64,000 bases of DNA from Dicyema japonicum. Lineage: Eukaryota > Dicyemida > Rhombozoa > Dicyemidae. Of this stretch, positions 11,880 through 22,739 are shown one piece after another. Numbering within the stretch: the stretch's first letter is position 1; each line of letters starts with the position of its first letter. A model generated the notes under the pieces. The model had not been told where the DNA came from. It searched no databases and worked only from the letters and a program-made list of their open reading frames with translations. A program made the position numbers and the translations under genes. The stretch lies in assembly GCA_011109175.1 (NCBI GenBank), contig RDEW01000015.1, positions 452,310 through 516,309 on the forward strand. Direction: 5' to 3'.

Positions 11880-12062
11880 TCATTACTTTTGCAGTGCAGA
11901 GAAATTGTCTCCAGGTGGAATGAATAGACGGATCCTTTTGAATGTCGGCTAGGCATTGGGCGTCTCTTGAGTAAGGTGGATTCAATGACGCCACCAGAGG
12001 GAAAAAAGAGAAATCTTCAATCGGGTAGCCACATGACATCATATGCCACCAAGTGGTCATTT
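11880..12062 (+). repeat. dispersed repeat R2, copy 1
   Basis: About 180 bases matching copies at 51350-51545 and 58965-59060 and, inverted, at 46500-46640. Shared words include a GGATCCTTTT-type start, CATTGGGCGTC, and AATGACGCCAC followed by a purine-rich block. No coding potential seen. It may be a SINE or another non-autonomous element. Confidence 0.65.
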
Positions 12063-12289
12063 TTTAGTTTTTTTTTCAAAAACAAAGTCATGAAAGAAAT
12101 CAATTTATATTTTAACGAAACAACGAGTCACAAGTAATTAATTAATTAATTAGCTAATCTCCTCTTCTTGGGGCCAACGTCAATTGTCAGTATAGGTGTG
12201 TTTTTCGTTGTCGCACAACCCACATTTCCGAGACTCCCTAGGTCGACATTCCTTATCAGCTTCTCTCTCATCAGGTATTCGATACTCCA

Positions 12290-12980
12290 TGTCTATCTTC
12301 AGCTTGCATGCTCTCAACGTCTTTCTCAATACTAAACGTTTGGATGTACGCTTTCACCCTTTCCTCCAGTTTTGAGGGCATCCAGATGGCCCTTGAAGAA
12401 TCTCGAAACAATCCCATCCCAGGTAATGACTACAGGGATTATTTTTACCTTTGCGCGATGAATACATCCGAGTTCGTTCGCCAGTAAGTCATACTTATGG
12501 AACTTTTCCACCTCGACTTGCTTGAGGCAGTTTTGGGACGTGATCCCAATTTCAACGAGAGTAATCGTATTACGCACCTTATCATGAACGAAAATATCGG
12601 GTTTGTTATTCTGTACAGCCGTATCTGTACTAATCGTTGTGTCTACACGAATCTCCACAAATTCATTTGAGACAACAGATTGGACTGAGTGGCTCTTCAG
12701 TTTCTTAGTTTTTCTTAATTCCATATTGACGGCAGAGGTGTAAGTGAATACATCTGACCACCTCGTTATGCCGCCTGAGATACGAGCTATTCAGCATTCT
12801 CCCACATCTAGTTACAAGGTGATCAACGGTCTTCTTTCCTGAGTTACAATGTTTGCACTTGGCTTCTCCATTATCAAAAAACATGTTACGATCCTGAAGC
12901 AGACACAGCCTTCCTTCGGTTACAGGAGAATGATTTCCATGAACTAACCACCCTGAGGATTCAGCAATATTCACTTCGGT
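12290..12980 (-). mobile_element. non-LTR retrotransposon family B, C-terminal zinc and endonuclease region
   Basis: Two minus-strand stretches (12705-12974, then 12332-12724) encode the end of an ORF2-type protein: a CxxC...HxxxxC zinc motif (CKHCNSGKKTVDHLVTRC), then RRHNEVVRCIHLHLC, then a restriction-like endonuclease core (NKPDIFVHDK ... TLVEIGITSQ). That layout is known from R4/NeSL-type elements with restriction-like endonucleases. The RT is absent from this copy, so it is 5'-truncated. The same domain recurs at 56.5-57.2 and 18.9-19.4 kb. Confidence 0.8.
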
Positions 12981-13533
12981 ATCTTTCAGACACTCAAATA
13001 GAATAGAGTCATGAATAAAACTAAATATTAATTATGAAGTTTCCAACAGATAATCCTCATACAAGTTTATCAGTTTTTGACGAGACAAAGTTCAAATCTG
13101 CATCCGGTGCTTCTTTAGTCCACAATCTAGGGTTTCTGATGACCCCAAAGCCATCAATTGGTTAATAAAAAATGACGAAAGCTCACATTCTACGTTAAGC
13201 AATGAATGGAGACATGTTGTCTAATAAAGCAGTCCATTTCAATTGGAACTGTCAAATAACAAAAAACTTTTATTTCAGTTTGGAGCGAAAAAATAACTGG
13301 TTTGTAAATCTCAGTGTATGAGACTCATCGATTATAACCACTTTCATGACAGCCATACCATGCTCAGCAATTTTAGATTTCCAAACTCCCCAATTGCTAG
13401 CTAACCATCTCAATTATTCTTGGTCATCTGAAATTTAAACTTTTCAGGGTATTTAGTGATTAAAGCCACAAAAGTGATCTTATTTATAATTGATTTTTAA
13501 ATATTTAAAATATATATTTAAAAAATAAATTAC
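12981..13533. other. upstream region of the glucosidase gene
   Basis: No gene recognised. It becomes very AT-rich from about 13440. Confidence 0.45.
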
Positions 13534-13541
13534 TAAAATAA
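13534..13541 (+). promoter_or_regulatory. TATA-like element of the glucosidase gene
   Basis: TAAAATAA starting 30 bases before the proposed split start codon at 13564, in line with the 29-base spacing of other genes here. It is weak on its own because the region is AT-rich. Confidence 0.35.
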
Positions 13542-13563
13542 ACGATATTTGCTGTTCACTTTC

Positions 13564-15951
13564 ATGTTAATTTACTATTGATTATTTAGGAGCCGTAACA
13601 AAACTGTAAGGTGTCCCCCTGCCAGGCTAACTCCTAAAACTGATGAGGAAGACTATTCAGTTCCGTCACATTGTTATTATTTTTCCTTTTTCGTTACTTT
13701 CTGTTGTGTTGCTGCGGTCTATTTCGGAATTTGGTACGAAGACAAATATTCTTTTACTAAACGAATTAATCTTCCTTCGATAGTTGGAAGCACAAATAAA
13801 ATACTGAATATATCCAGCCCTCAGTGGGGTACTTTTCGAGCCAATGTTCTATTTTGGCAATATCCTAGAACTTCTTTGGACTGAAGGACACCAGCAAACA
13901 GCCTCTTCTCTTTGGACTAATGTGGTTCACACAAATCAAGAATATATATGAGCCATTCAAACTCAGACATTGGTGTGAGAATTTTGATGGTCTAAAAAAC
14001 TTTGGCTGGACTGTCCACGACGGGAGAAACTGTGGAATTCAACAGATAAATGAATCAGACTTTACAATTCAAACTGATTTCATCAAGGTTGAGGGCTCCT
14101 TCGATTCTAAAGTAAGGATCCACTTCAAACCAAGGTATTTTTTGATATTTTAGGGTAGGATGACTTCCAAAAAAATATCCTTCATAACCTACCTATTCCA
14201 CTCTAGGGGAAGTCTCAGGGTGACTTCTAATGGTCGAGGAGTGGCAGGAAGGACGCCTTCATTGGGGTCATTTACCATGAATATTAACTCGAATTGTGCC
14301 GATTGTAGATATGCTGTGAGACCTATCTATCATATTGACGACCCTGTTAACATAGAAGAGACCATAATGGGAAATTTCATTTGGAGTCCATTACCTGGAA
14401 GTTCCCATGAGAATTACATCTCCCTCGACTGGCGTAAACAGTCTCCTGGACTAATGTCTCCAAAATTAATAGCCATTCAGACGACCAGTTTCAGTGGCTC
14501 GGGTTTTCACGTGGACGTTGTTTTCAAATCTGATGGATCGCCTGAATTTAATTTCCCTTTGTTGATGGAATCCTTGCTTGAATGACTTTAACGGCAAATT
14601 TGAGAGAAAATTTTCCGTCATTTCACGGAATTTTTCGAACGAACACATCACCTTCTCAAAATACGCCATCTCCTCAATGGTCGGTGGAATATCTCATTTT
14701 CGCGGAAGATCTGTTGTTGGGAAAATCGGAAATTCCGGAAACACGAGCTATTTTGAGGCTGAGCTTATATCTGCTGTTCCGTCACGTGTTTTCTTTCCAC
14801 GTGGATTTTTCTGGGATGAAGGATTCCATGGCATTCTTTTGGCAAAATGGGACCCTGCAAGACTTATGGAAATTGTTTCACATTGGTTTGACTTGATGAA
14901 CATGAATGGGTGGATCCCACGTGAGCAAATCTTGGGTTCTGAGGCTATTAAACGAGTTCCTGAACAGTTTATAAGACAGCAATTGAATGATGGAAACCCG
15001 CCGACTTTTTTATTAGCAATAGAATCCTTGATTAACCACAATGAAGACTTGAACACCACCAAGGTGTTCTTGAAGAGTTTGTTTCCCCGACTTAAGACTT
15101 GGGTGTCGTGGTATATGACGACTCAGGCTGGAGTGTCTGAAAACTCGTTCAGATGGCACGGACGGTCCCTTTTTAATGGACCAAAGAAGTTGTTGAACCC
15201 ACTTACTCTAATGTCCGGTCTTGATGACTACCCACGTGCTTCAAATCCCGATGATTTTGAACGTCACGTCGATCTATATTGCTGGATGGCATACTCCGCT
15301 CGTGCTATGGCCAATATTGCAAACGTTTTGGGGGAAACCAAAGAAACACGGAAATACATGGAGATGTTTGAGACCCTCAGTGACCTGAAGACACTCAACA
15401 AAATGCACTGGTCTCCAGAACATCATCGTTATTTTGACTACGGCTTCGATGCCTCCTTTGATCAACTTCCAAAGTATCAATATGTTCATGAAAACTTTGG
15501 ATATGTGAATATTTTTCCGTTTTTGCTGGAAATCCTCCAACCTAATTCAACAGAGTTGTTTTACGTGCTAAAGGATATCGACGAGTTTTTGTTGACTCCC
15601 TTTGGACTTCGATCCCTATCTGTAGATTCTCCCTACTACAGGAAACCCAACAGCTATGATGATATGCCGTATTGGAGGGGAGATATTTGGATTAACATGA
15701 ACTTCCTTTGTCTTCGTTCTTTGCATTACTATATCTCTCAAATGAAGGAGGATAATCCGACCCACAGGCTGGCATGTGACATTTATCAGAAATTAAGGGA
15801 TGGGGTTGTTGGTACCGTCTATAACGAGTTCAAACGGACTGGGTATATTTGGGAGAGGTACGATGATTTGAGTGGCCGAGGAAAGGGAGTCCACCCCTTT
15901 ACTGGATGGTCCACTCTTATTGTGCTCATTATGACTGAAGATTACAATTGA
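13564..15951 (+). CDS. MOGS: mannosyl-oligosaccharide glucosidase (GH63, glucosidase I)
   Basis: A type II ER membrane enzyme that removes the outermost glucose from the N-glycan precursor after transfer to protein. Exons 13564-13565, 13590-13845, 13869-14134 and 14159-15951 are separated by introns of 24, 23 and 24 bases. With one extra base removed the product is 771 residues, near the usual 800-840. Order: basic cytosolic tail, membrane anchor (about 13666-13735, YFSFFVTFCCVAAVYF), the WGTFRAN...FFGL and LFGLMWF N-domain motifs, then the catalytic domain with the GH63 signature FFPRGFFWDEGFH, NGWIPREQILGSEA and the C-terminal GRGKGVHPFTGW. The start codon appears to be split by the first intron (AT, then G). 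An in-frame TGA at about 14583 needs a one-base shift to continue into the catalytic domain; no intron can bridge it without losing the conserved FERKF. Confidence 0.93.
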
Positions 15952-16085
15952 TTTTTTCTGTTCCTAAAATATACAATTTTATTTATATCACAATATTGGA
16001 ATATTTATAGGACTTGAGGCACTCAAAATAGATGGGCTTAATTATCTGGAGGAAAACAAATTCTGGTTTTTATAATGCTGGCCCT
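15952..16085. other. 3' flank of MOGS
   Basis: AT-rich 3' flank. No clean AATAAA close to the stop. Confidence 0.4.
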
Positions 16086-16150
16086 GGGAAATGCATGAGG
16101 ATGTTTGCCATCCTCAGTGACTTAAAATCACTCAACGAAAGCATTGCCGA
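16086..16150 (+). pseudogene. partial duplicate of MOGS coding sequence
   Basis: This stretch matches MOGS exon sequence at 15350-15410 over some 60 bases (shared words include GATGTTTG, CCTCAGTGAC and CACTCAAC), roughly three quarters identical by eye. It lies only 135 bases after the MOGS stop, in the same orientation, with no open frame. It looks like a remnant of a tandem duplication of the MOGS 3' part. Confidence 0.7.
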
Positions 16151-16564
16151 TATGCTGATTGCAGACTCTATACCACAATTTTATTGATTTATATGAATCA
16201 CAGTTTAAATAAAGTATAACTCTTTACCTCTCTTAGACAATCTCAGAGCTGTCATCCACTCCTCCATTCTTTCTGGGTCACCACATCTTGTAAATTCCAC
16301 AAAGCGGTTAGAGGGCAGATAAAGTAAAGACAGGTCTCCATTATGGCCCTCTCATGACGGCGAGCTCAATGTTCTGAAAAAGCCATTCTAGGTTCACCCT
16401 CCCTCCCCCGCAAGCAGTCCTATTAACCTGATAAACTCAGCCATGCTCGGGTCAATTGTAAAATACTTTATGATTAAAATTGTAAATAATAAAAGTGACC
16501 AAATTGGGGGAAACCACAATTGTTTTCGAATTCGCGGTTCACAAATTTAATAAAAAGTAATAAT
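16151..16564. other. no gene recognised
   Basis: Contains the 3' flank of the kinase gene. On the minus strand an ATTAAA lies near 16547, shortly after the kinase stop. Confidence 0.4.
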
Positions 16565-17473
16565 TTAGTGATTAATTAACCAATCGGCGACCACAAGTTC
16601 ATTTATTGTGGGTCTTTTAGAAGGCTCAAACGAAAGCATCTTTAAAACTGTCTTTATGCAACTTTCTCCGTGTAGATCTTCCGTTTTGGGAGGGAAATAA
16701 TATTCCATATTTTTCATTTGATTCATAATCTTATCCATCGCCGAATCGGAAGTTCCCTTAACGGACACGACCATTTTCCCAGAAATCATAAAATAGAGGA
16801 CAACGCCAAGACTAAATATGTCAGCGCACTTTGGATCATATTTTATACAAGAATCCATGACTTCGGGGGCGCAGTACCCAGGGGTTCCGCACACAGTGGC
16901 ACGGAGGTCTTCATCAGGCTTAGCGCAGTTATTGACTCTTCTGGCAAACCCAAAGTCTGCCAATTTAAGGTTTCCGTTGCAGATTAGGATGTTTTCCAAC
17001 TTGATATCTCTGTGGACGATATCATTGTCGTGCAAGTATTTGACAGTTTCAACCAGCTTAGGTAAATATTAGCTTGATTACCTGCTTGAAACACCGTCGG
17101 GTCTGATCAACGGAAAACCTCTGTCGTTTGCTGAAATACGAGTGCAAGTCTCCCCCATTGGCCAACTCCATGAAAATATAGACTTTATCGTCAATATCTA
17201 TGATATCCATAATCTGCTGGGACATAAGCAACTAACTTGAACCACACCACTGTGTGAAATTGAACGTAAAATGTCCAATTCATTAGGAAGGTGGTTTTTG
17301 AGGAATGTTGGTTTGACCTCGCGTTTGTTGTAAATTTTGCATGCGTATTTGCAGGCATCACTGAGCCGCTCGGCCACGCGGATAACACACATCGACCCAC
17401 TCGCGAGAAACCAGCACAGCCTCCAACCCTTTTCTATCAATTTCCTATCGTCTTCTCCATTCAGAATAATCAA
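16565..17473 (-). CDS. TSSK/CAMK-like serine/threonine protein kinase
   Basis: A protein kinase transferring phosphate from ATP to Ser/Thr. Introns at 17214-17236 (23 bases) and 17057-17081 (25) join three exons into one kinase domain. Visible: the VAIK-like lysine in YACKIYNK, hinge FMELANGGDL, catalytic loop HRDIKLEN, DFG in ADFGFARR, activation segment CGTPGYCAPEV, then YDPKCADIFSLGVVLYFM, which is typical of testis-specific kinases and relatives, and the final helix KRPTINEL...DWL. Both catalytic Asp residues are present, so activity is expected. The glycine loop (FLASGSMCVIRV) is weak, with only one clear Gly. No in-frame ATG is visible: the frame opens at a TTG near 17473, and a 23-base intron candidate (GTATTTGA...CACAAG) just upstream does not give a clean join. 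The true start is therefore unresolved, perhaps because of a one-base error. Confidence 0.85.
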
Positions 17474-18875
17474 ATTCGATTGCTTGTGTGAAAATAATCA
17501 AATACAGAAAGTGGCTTTTCGTCTAAACATTTCGTCGACTTTTTTCCGTTTTTGGATTTTTTGCTTATTTTAAAATGGAGACAATTAGTCCAGCCCATCT
17601 AGAAGCAGATAAGACATAAATGCATACAATATTGATAAAATAAATTAGGCTACGTCAAGAAAATCGTAATTTCAAATTATGAGATCAAATAATTCTATTA
17701 TTTTTTTCCTGTCTAATTTATGATTATTTATAATAAATTATTTTTATTCAAATAAATATTTTATTGTATTTAATTTTTTTTAATATTTTTGTATTATTCA
17801 CTACTTTATTATTTAAAAATAAAATATTATTTATTAGCTATGGGGAAAATCGGCTGCTGACATTACGGAGTAAGCGCGGACAACTGCAATCCCAATTCGT
17901 TGCCTCAGCCAGACCGCTGTATTTAATTTTAAATAATTATTTTCGTTCGATAAAAATTCCAGAAAAAATACCAATAAAAATTTCAAATTTCCATAAGAAA
18001 TTCATGCCGAGGGCGCTCCAGAATATCAAACAGAAACGTGTACGGGAAGATCTTGATTAAAATCACGGCAGCTCGATGGGGGCTCTGTGGATATGTACTG
18101 AGAATTGACAAAAAGGTTCCCGCTACATGGTCGTGGAGAACTTTCCCTCAGAAGTTCCCAGATTATATGAACGACCAAGGACCACCATAAAAATGGTCCT
18201 GGTCGGATTGTGAGGAGTTTCAGAGAAAGACCTAGATTGATTACAGGAACAAATGGAAGGGAATGTCGTTGTTGTAAATGCCTTCCAAATTGTATTAATA
18301 ATATATTTATTGATAAAGAATTTAAGAGAATTGATTAGTTCCTCCTCCACCCTATTTTAATTGAGACCTCGGGAGTTCTTGGTAGTTTGCTGAGCAGATT
18401 GACTCTCTGCTAGAAACACTAAAGGGAAATTCTAGGAGACAATGGCTTATCCAAAATATTAGCGATATTGAGAGGGTAACTCGGTTATTCTTACAAACTC
18501 AACTTTTAGAGTCAAAGTTCCTAATTCCTTCACTCAAATTTTCGAATTACCCCTCATCCTCTGTAGATCATCCCAATATCGATTTCAGTCTCCCATGAGT
18601 CCTCCGACGTGACGAACCAAGTTCTACTCTCATACTATCAATGGTCTTCTTGACTACTAGAAAAATACCACATTCATGACAATAATAAACAATCGTGGTT
18701 GCGTGGGCGATAAAAAGTGGGCAATCAACGGACAAATACAAAGGAATTTATAATTTACTGAATTAATTCTCTACTCTATAAGCCAGGACCAGACATGATT
18801 GGAGGCTCCCCATAGTAGATAGTTGGGATTGTCCTAGAATGAGTTTTCTTTTCCTTAAACTCTCGAGAAAGCAAC
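17474..18875. other. AT-rich intergenic region
   Basis: 17.6-17.85 kb is extremely AT-rich, with homopolymer T and A runs. Short open stretches at 17764-18060 (+) and 18123-18350 (-) have no recognisable features. No gene called. Confidence 0.4.
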
Positions 18876-20450
18876 ATCTTCCAATAGCACGGTCGCCATA
18901 TCAATAGCCATTAGGTGTGACCGACCGATTTTATGTTCTACCCCCATGCTCTCTAGGGTCTTCCTGATCACTATCGTCTGAACATATTCTTTTAAATGTG
19001 TTATGGTGTCTGTAGAACTTGTTCTCAATGCCGTCCCTGGTTAGTACTTGGGGTACTATATTCACTTTATCATCGTGAACTAATGCCAAGTCACTCGTCA
19101 GCGGATCTTATGGAGTTTCATTAGTTCGACTTTTTTAAGGGTTGTTGGGGGTGATTTCAACTTCGATCAGTGATTGTTTTCCTTTTTTATCAAACACATC
19201 CGGCTTATTATTCGAATTTGTTTCCATGCTTATTGCCGTATCTACTAGAATCTCCACAGCATCATTAATGACTATGGGTTGTACTGAATGGGCTTTAACT
19301 TATTTGACTGGGGGTTGTTATGAATGGGTTTAAACAGCGTAAATGCATATGTATGCACCTTACTACTTCATTATGTCGCCGCAACTAGTCACTGTTCAGC
19401 ATCCAACCCACCTTGTTCCCAAGAGGTCGACACTTTTCTTTGAATAATTAGTGTCGTGATATGCCCGAGCATTATTGAAAAATAAGTTACGGTCTTCTGT
19501 AAAGCACAACATTTTCTCAGATGTATTAAAGTTGCTCCTTTGTGATTACCAGTGGGATGACCACCAATGTCCACGTTGATATCATTCCCAAGTTGATAAA
19601 TTACATGTAATGGTTTTTTCAGTATTTGTTTGACTAAATATTTTTCTGACTCCTTTAATATGTCCAGATTGATAATAGCATGTTCTTTGATGAATTCTAC
19701 AGTTGTGGCAGGAAGTCCGTTTCCAAGTTTCATGTGAATCCGGTGGTTTTTGTCGATAATTTCAAATTTGGACTCAATAACAATAAGCTCGATATAGTCA
19801 TTATAAAGGGTGATGTCTTTGAACATGTTACTTGGGCTCAATTTTGACCGTCAGATTGTCGATCTTCATTGAGATTTCAACCCGTTGCTTCTTCTATTCT
19901 TTAGCCCTCATGGTATCGATTTCCATGAAGAAAACTAACTTCAGACCCCAGACTTGATATTTTGTTCAAGTTCACCAGCTTCAAAGAAAGTATTAACCTC
20001 TTTCATCATCCTCATAGTTTTGTCTCCCTTAAAAAAAATTTTTATGTTCTCCATAAACATAGGTGGTTTGTTGCATATGATCCTTGTCATCCATAACCAA
20101 TTTGGGGTATTTTGTATTTAATATCCTTCTCAGAGGATCTATCACAAATGCTCAGATCTGCGGTGTAAGAGTCCCCTTGCACTATCCCCTCTTCATTTTG
20201 ATTTTTAATTTTTTTTTTTTAGTAAAAAATTCAGTTTAATTTTCACCTTTGTGGCCAAGTTTTTTGCAACATTCTCGACCCAGTATGAAGTCAGAGTTGT
20301 CGAAGTCATGAGTCCAAGCTTTTTTTCATCCATCCACGTAGAGGCCAAATTTTTCCCATTCTGTTTGTTGATCCACTGGTCAAGTACTGCCTGTTCTCTA
20401 TCCTCCGACAGATTCGGATAGATGGACTTTACAGCGAAGGTCAATTCTCG
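18876..20450 (-). mobile_element. non-LTR retrotransposon family B, degenerate copy
   Basis: From 5' (right) to 3' (left): a stretch at 20205-20444 resembling the region before or in the RT; IVQGDS-like RT motif remnants near 20190; an open frame at 19389-19841 of the post-RT domain; then about 19280-19130 a decayed endonuclease whose shadow reads NNKPDVFDKKGKQSLIEVEI, matching KPD...VEIGIT at 12.6 and 56.9 kb. Frames are broken, so it is inactive. The run of T at 20206-20220 (poly-A on the minus strand) interrupts it. Confidence 0.7.
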
Positions 20451-20759
20451 TCAGCAGGATCCCATCCGTGAGGCGGCGAGTCTTTTTTGCACGACACAGT
20501 CGTTGAAAAGGATCTTCCTATCTTCTCACTGATCAACACCATTGGTGAAGATTACCATAATGTGAACTCTTCCGTCTAAGAATGAAGTGATGTCCGCGTC
20601 GGTTAAATGTGTGACGAAAATTAAAGAAAGCGAGCCTACTTCTCCACCTCTCTTCAGACTATTGGAGGATGGGTGTGGTCGGCACAAGCAGACGTTCTCC
20701 CTTGGGTTTTTGAATTTCCACCACTTAAGTCGAGTTAAAAATAACTAAACGATTTTATT

Positions 20760-21486
20760 TTATTTTTTCACGAAAATAACGACGAGAACGGTTACAGCAA
20801 TAAGCAGAATCGCCAAAACGATTATTAAAATTCTCATTTTTCCGAAAAGCCTTTTCCTCTCTTCTCTTTTTTTGAGGAAAATCCCTGAATTTTTGAAGGA
20901 AAGTGCCTGAATTAATTTTTTGGGCTTACATTTTCAGTGAGTTTTTCGCATCTTTTATTTAATGTTTCGATATTTTCGCCCCTTTCAGTCAATTTTTGAA
21001 CAGACTCCACCAAAATTTGTCGGACTTCGTGAACCTGGGATATTACTTCGACAACTTTCTTATTTTGATCCTGAACAGCCGAGTCCTCCACCTAAAATTC
21101 CAAGGGGGACATACAATTAACTGGTTGATGTATCTCTTCAACTCAGCTTCAACATTGCTGCTTTCTGCGCTCACTAAATACGCATAGCAAGCTTGGATCT
21201 GCAATTTAAAAATCGAATACATTTTTAATAAACCTGAATACGTCCTCCTGTGAAGATTCTGTGGTGGTACAACAAAAGAAATACGTCTGGGACTTTACAT
21301 ATGCAATGTAGCAGAGTCTATGAGGTTATACGGGCAATACTCGTTCATTTTGAAGACATAGCGGGAGTTGTTTCCGTCGATCTTATCGAAGAGGGAAAGA
21401 ATTGTTTTGTCCTCGACATTTGATAAAATCGGAAATTTATACAAAATAGTTTTATTATTCGAAACCGCAATATAAGATATTTTCAT
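20760..21486 (-). CDS. VAMP7-like longin R-SNARE
   Basis: A vesicle membrane fusion protein. Five exons are joined across introns 21318-21340 (23), 21199-21220 (22), 21092-21114 (23) and 20907-20929 (23) to give 211 residues; the spliced length is a multiple of three. Order: N-terminal longin domain (MKISYIAVSNNKTILYKF through RYVFKMNELCYIAYVKSQ), then a SNARE motif (VISQVHEVRQILVESVQK, then LTERGENIETLNKRCEKL) with the zero-layer Arg in TERGE, then a C-terminal membrane anchor (MRILIIVLAILLIAVTVL) ending VVIFVKK. Length and order match VAMP7 (about 220 residues); YKT6 and SEC22 are less likely because of the anchor and the SNARE sequence. ATG 21486 has TATAAA 29 bases upstream. The stop codon overlaps an AATAAA, so the 3' UTR is probably very short. 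Confidence 0.9.
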
Positions 21487-21509
21487 GAACGATTTTTAAA
21501 TCAACGCAA

Positions 21510-21515
21510 TTTATA
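21510..21515 (-). promoter_or_regulatory. TATA box of the VAMP7-like gene
   Basis: TATAAA on the minus strand. Its first T (21515) is 29 bases before the A of the start codon (21486), the same spacing as at 4825 and 24405. Confidence 0.65.
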
Positions 21516-21610
21516 CGATTTATATTAATTTTATCCAACTAAAATTTTAAAATAATTTCAACCGCGTACTTTCACGATCTAGCTTTTCGTCCCACTAAGC
21601 TATATCAGGA

Positions 21611-21765
21611 CGCCTTCCCAAGAAACCATCCCCTTTGTGAGATTAATCCAGGACTCCAAAACTAACCGCATGAGAAGGACTTGTATGGACACTGGGGTCA
21701 CTTAAACTAGACGATAACACTTGTCCTACTTCTTGCGATTCCGGGGTTAATAAAATAAATAATCC
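21611..21765 (+). repeat. dispersed repeat R1, copy 1
   Basis: About 150 bases shared with 23479-23638 and 33606-33732. Common words include GAGATTAATCCA, GACTCCAAAACTAAC, GTATGGACAC, CACTTA and GATTCCGGGGTTAATAAA. It lies just upstream of the VAMP7-like promoter. The minus strand keeps an open frame (TPVSIQVLLMRLVLESWIN) that aligns without gaps to the other two copies. Confidence 0.75.
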
Positions 21766-22195
21766 CCCTTACTGCGTCCACCAATAGATTGACTCTAAAG
21801 ACGTTTGAATTTTAAACTCTGAGAAACGGTGGAATACGAGAATCATTAGTTCAATTAAATTGATGACATCACTTCGCTAGCGGAAGCTGATGGCATTAGG
21901 AGTCCGTCACTAAGTCAGGTCGTCTACTTCGATGTCGAGTATTGGTGGTCCATGACAAACAGAGATTCCAAACTTGACTCCCGCTTACTGTTGATAACAG
22001 CAAGGATTTCTAAATTTGAGGTAATTTGGGAGAGAATCTTCTGTCTCTTGGTGGTGCAACATAATTATTACTGATTTATTAAATTTAATGATAATTTCAA
22101 ATAGTGGGGACTCAGATAAATTATAACGGCATTGTCGGCTTGTGCACGTTTAAATTTGCATTCGGATTTAGTTGACCTTATTATTAGCAATCATA
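21766..22195. other. no gene recognised
   Basis: Nothing recognised. Confidence 0.4.
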
Positions 22196-22552
22196 TTAAC
22201 TATCACGTCCACGTTCTATTAAGTAGTCCTTCAAGTTCTTCATATCTTGACTGGATGAGATTCGTACCCGGATCCTTTTTTCCTCAGACACTTTTTTTAG
22301 AACTTTGGGTTTCTGATATCTCATGAGTCCACCACCTCGTCGACGGTCACGAGAAAAAGACATGATTAACTGGAGAAGCAACTGAGTCTCACGTGCGTCG
22401 TGGCTTTTGAGTGTAGCCAGACGTCCCTGCTTCTTGAAGAAACGAAGCGATTTCTCCTTCTTAAAAAATAACTTTTTAAACTCTTTGGATATGTTCTTAG
22501 CAAAAGTTGGATCTGAAATAACTTGGTTTATTTCTACGGAAGATCTGAACAT
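22196..22552 (-). CDS. hypothetical basic protein or exon
   Basis: A 118-codon open frame, very rich in Lys and Arg (FKKLFFKKEKSLRFFKKQ, then SFSRDRRRGGGL and KPKVLKKVSEEKRIRVRI). A 25-base intron (GTAGAAATAAAC...ATTTCAG) could be drawn just after its ATG, so this may be a downstream exon of a longer gene that includes the frames at 22740-23470. The composition suggests a nucleic-acid-binding or nucleolar protein, but I recognise no family. There is no TATA box at the usual distance. Confidence 0.4.
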   Translation of the reverse strand: MFRSSVEINQVISDPTFAKNISKEFKKLFFKKEKSLRFFKKQGRLATLKSHDARETQLLLQLIMSFSRDRRRGGGLMRYQKPKVLKKVSEEKRIRVRISSSQDMKNLKDYLIERGRDS

Positions 22553-22739
22553 CTAGATTATCGGACAGCAACTGAATACATCTAGGAGATCTGACATCTA
22601 GATATCCCAGGACACCGAATATACTGGGGCTCATGAAAACGGCCAAACTATATTTCATAGGATAATCTTGCCGTTTAGAATACTGAAAAAATAATTTTTT
22701 TTATTCAATAACCGAAACTTGTAAAAAATGCATGCAAAT

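Noticed and set aside
14561-14606. A 46-base intron across the MOGS frame break
   Set aside because: It would restore the frame but remove the conserved FERKF region, so a one-base indel is more likely.
17764-18060. A 98-codon plus-strand open frame in AT-rich DNA
   Set aside because: Its composition follows the AT-rich background, there is no recognisable motif, and no promoter or splice pattern like that of the real genes.
21551-21612. tRNA-like A and B boxes on the minus strand beside R1 copy 1
   Set aside because: TAGCTTAGTGG and GGTTGAAAT look box-like, but no cloverleaf forms and the other R1 copies lack them.
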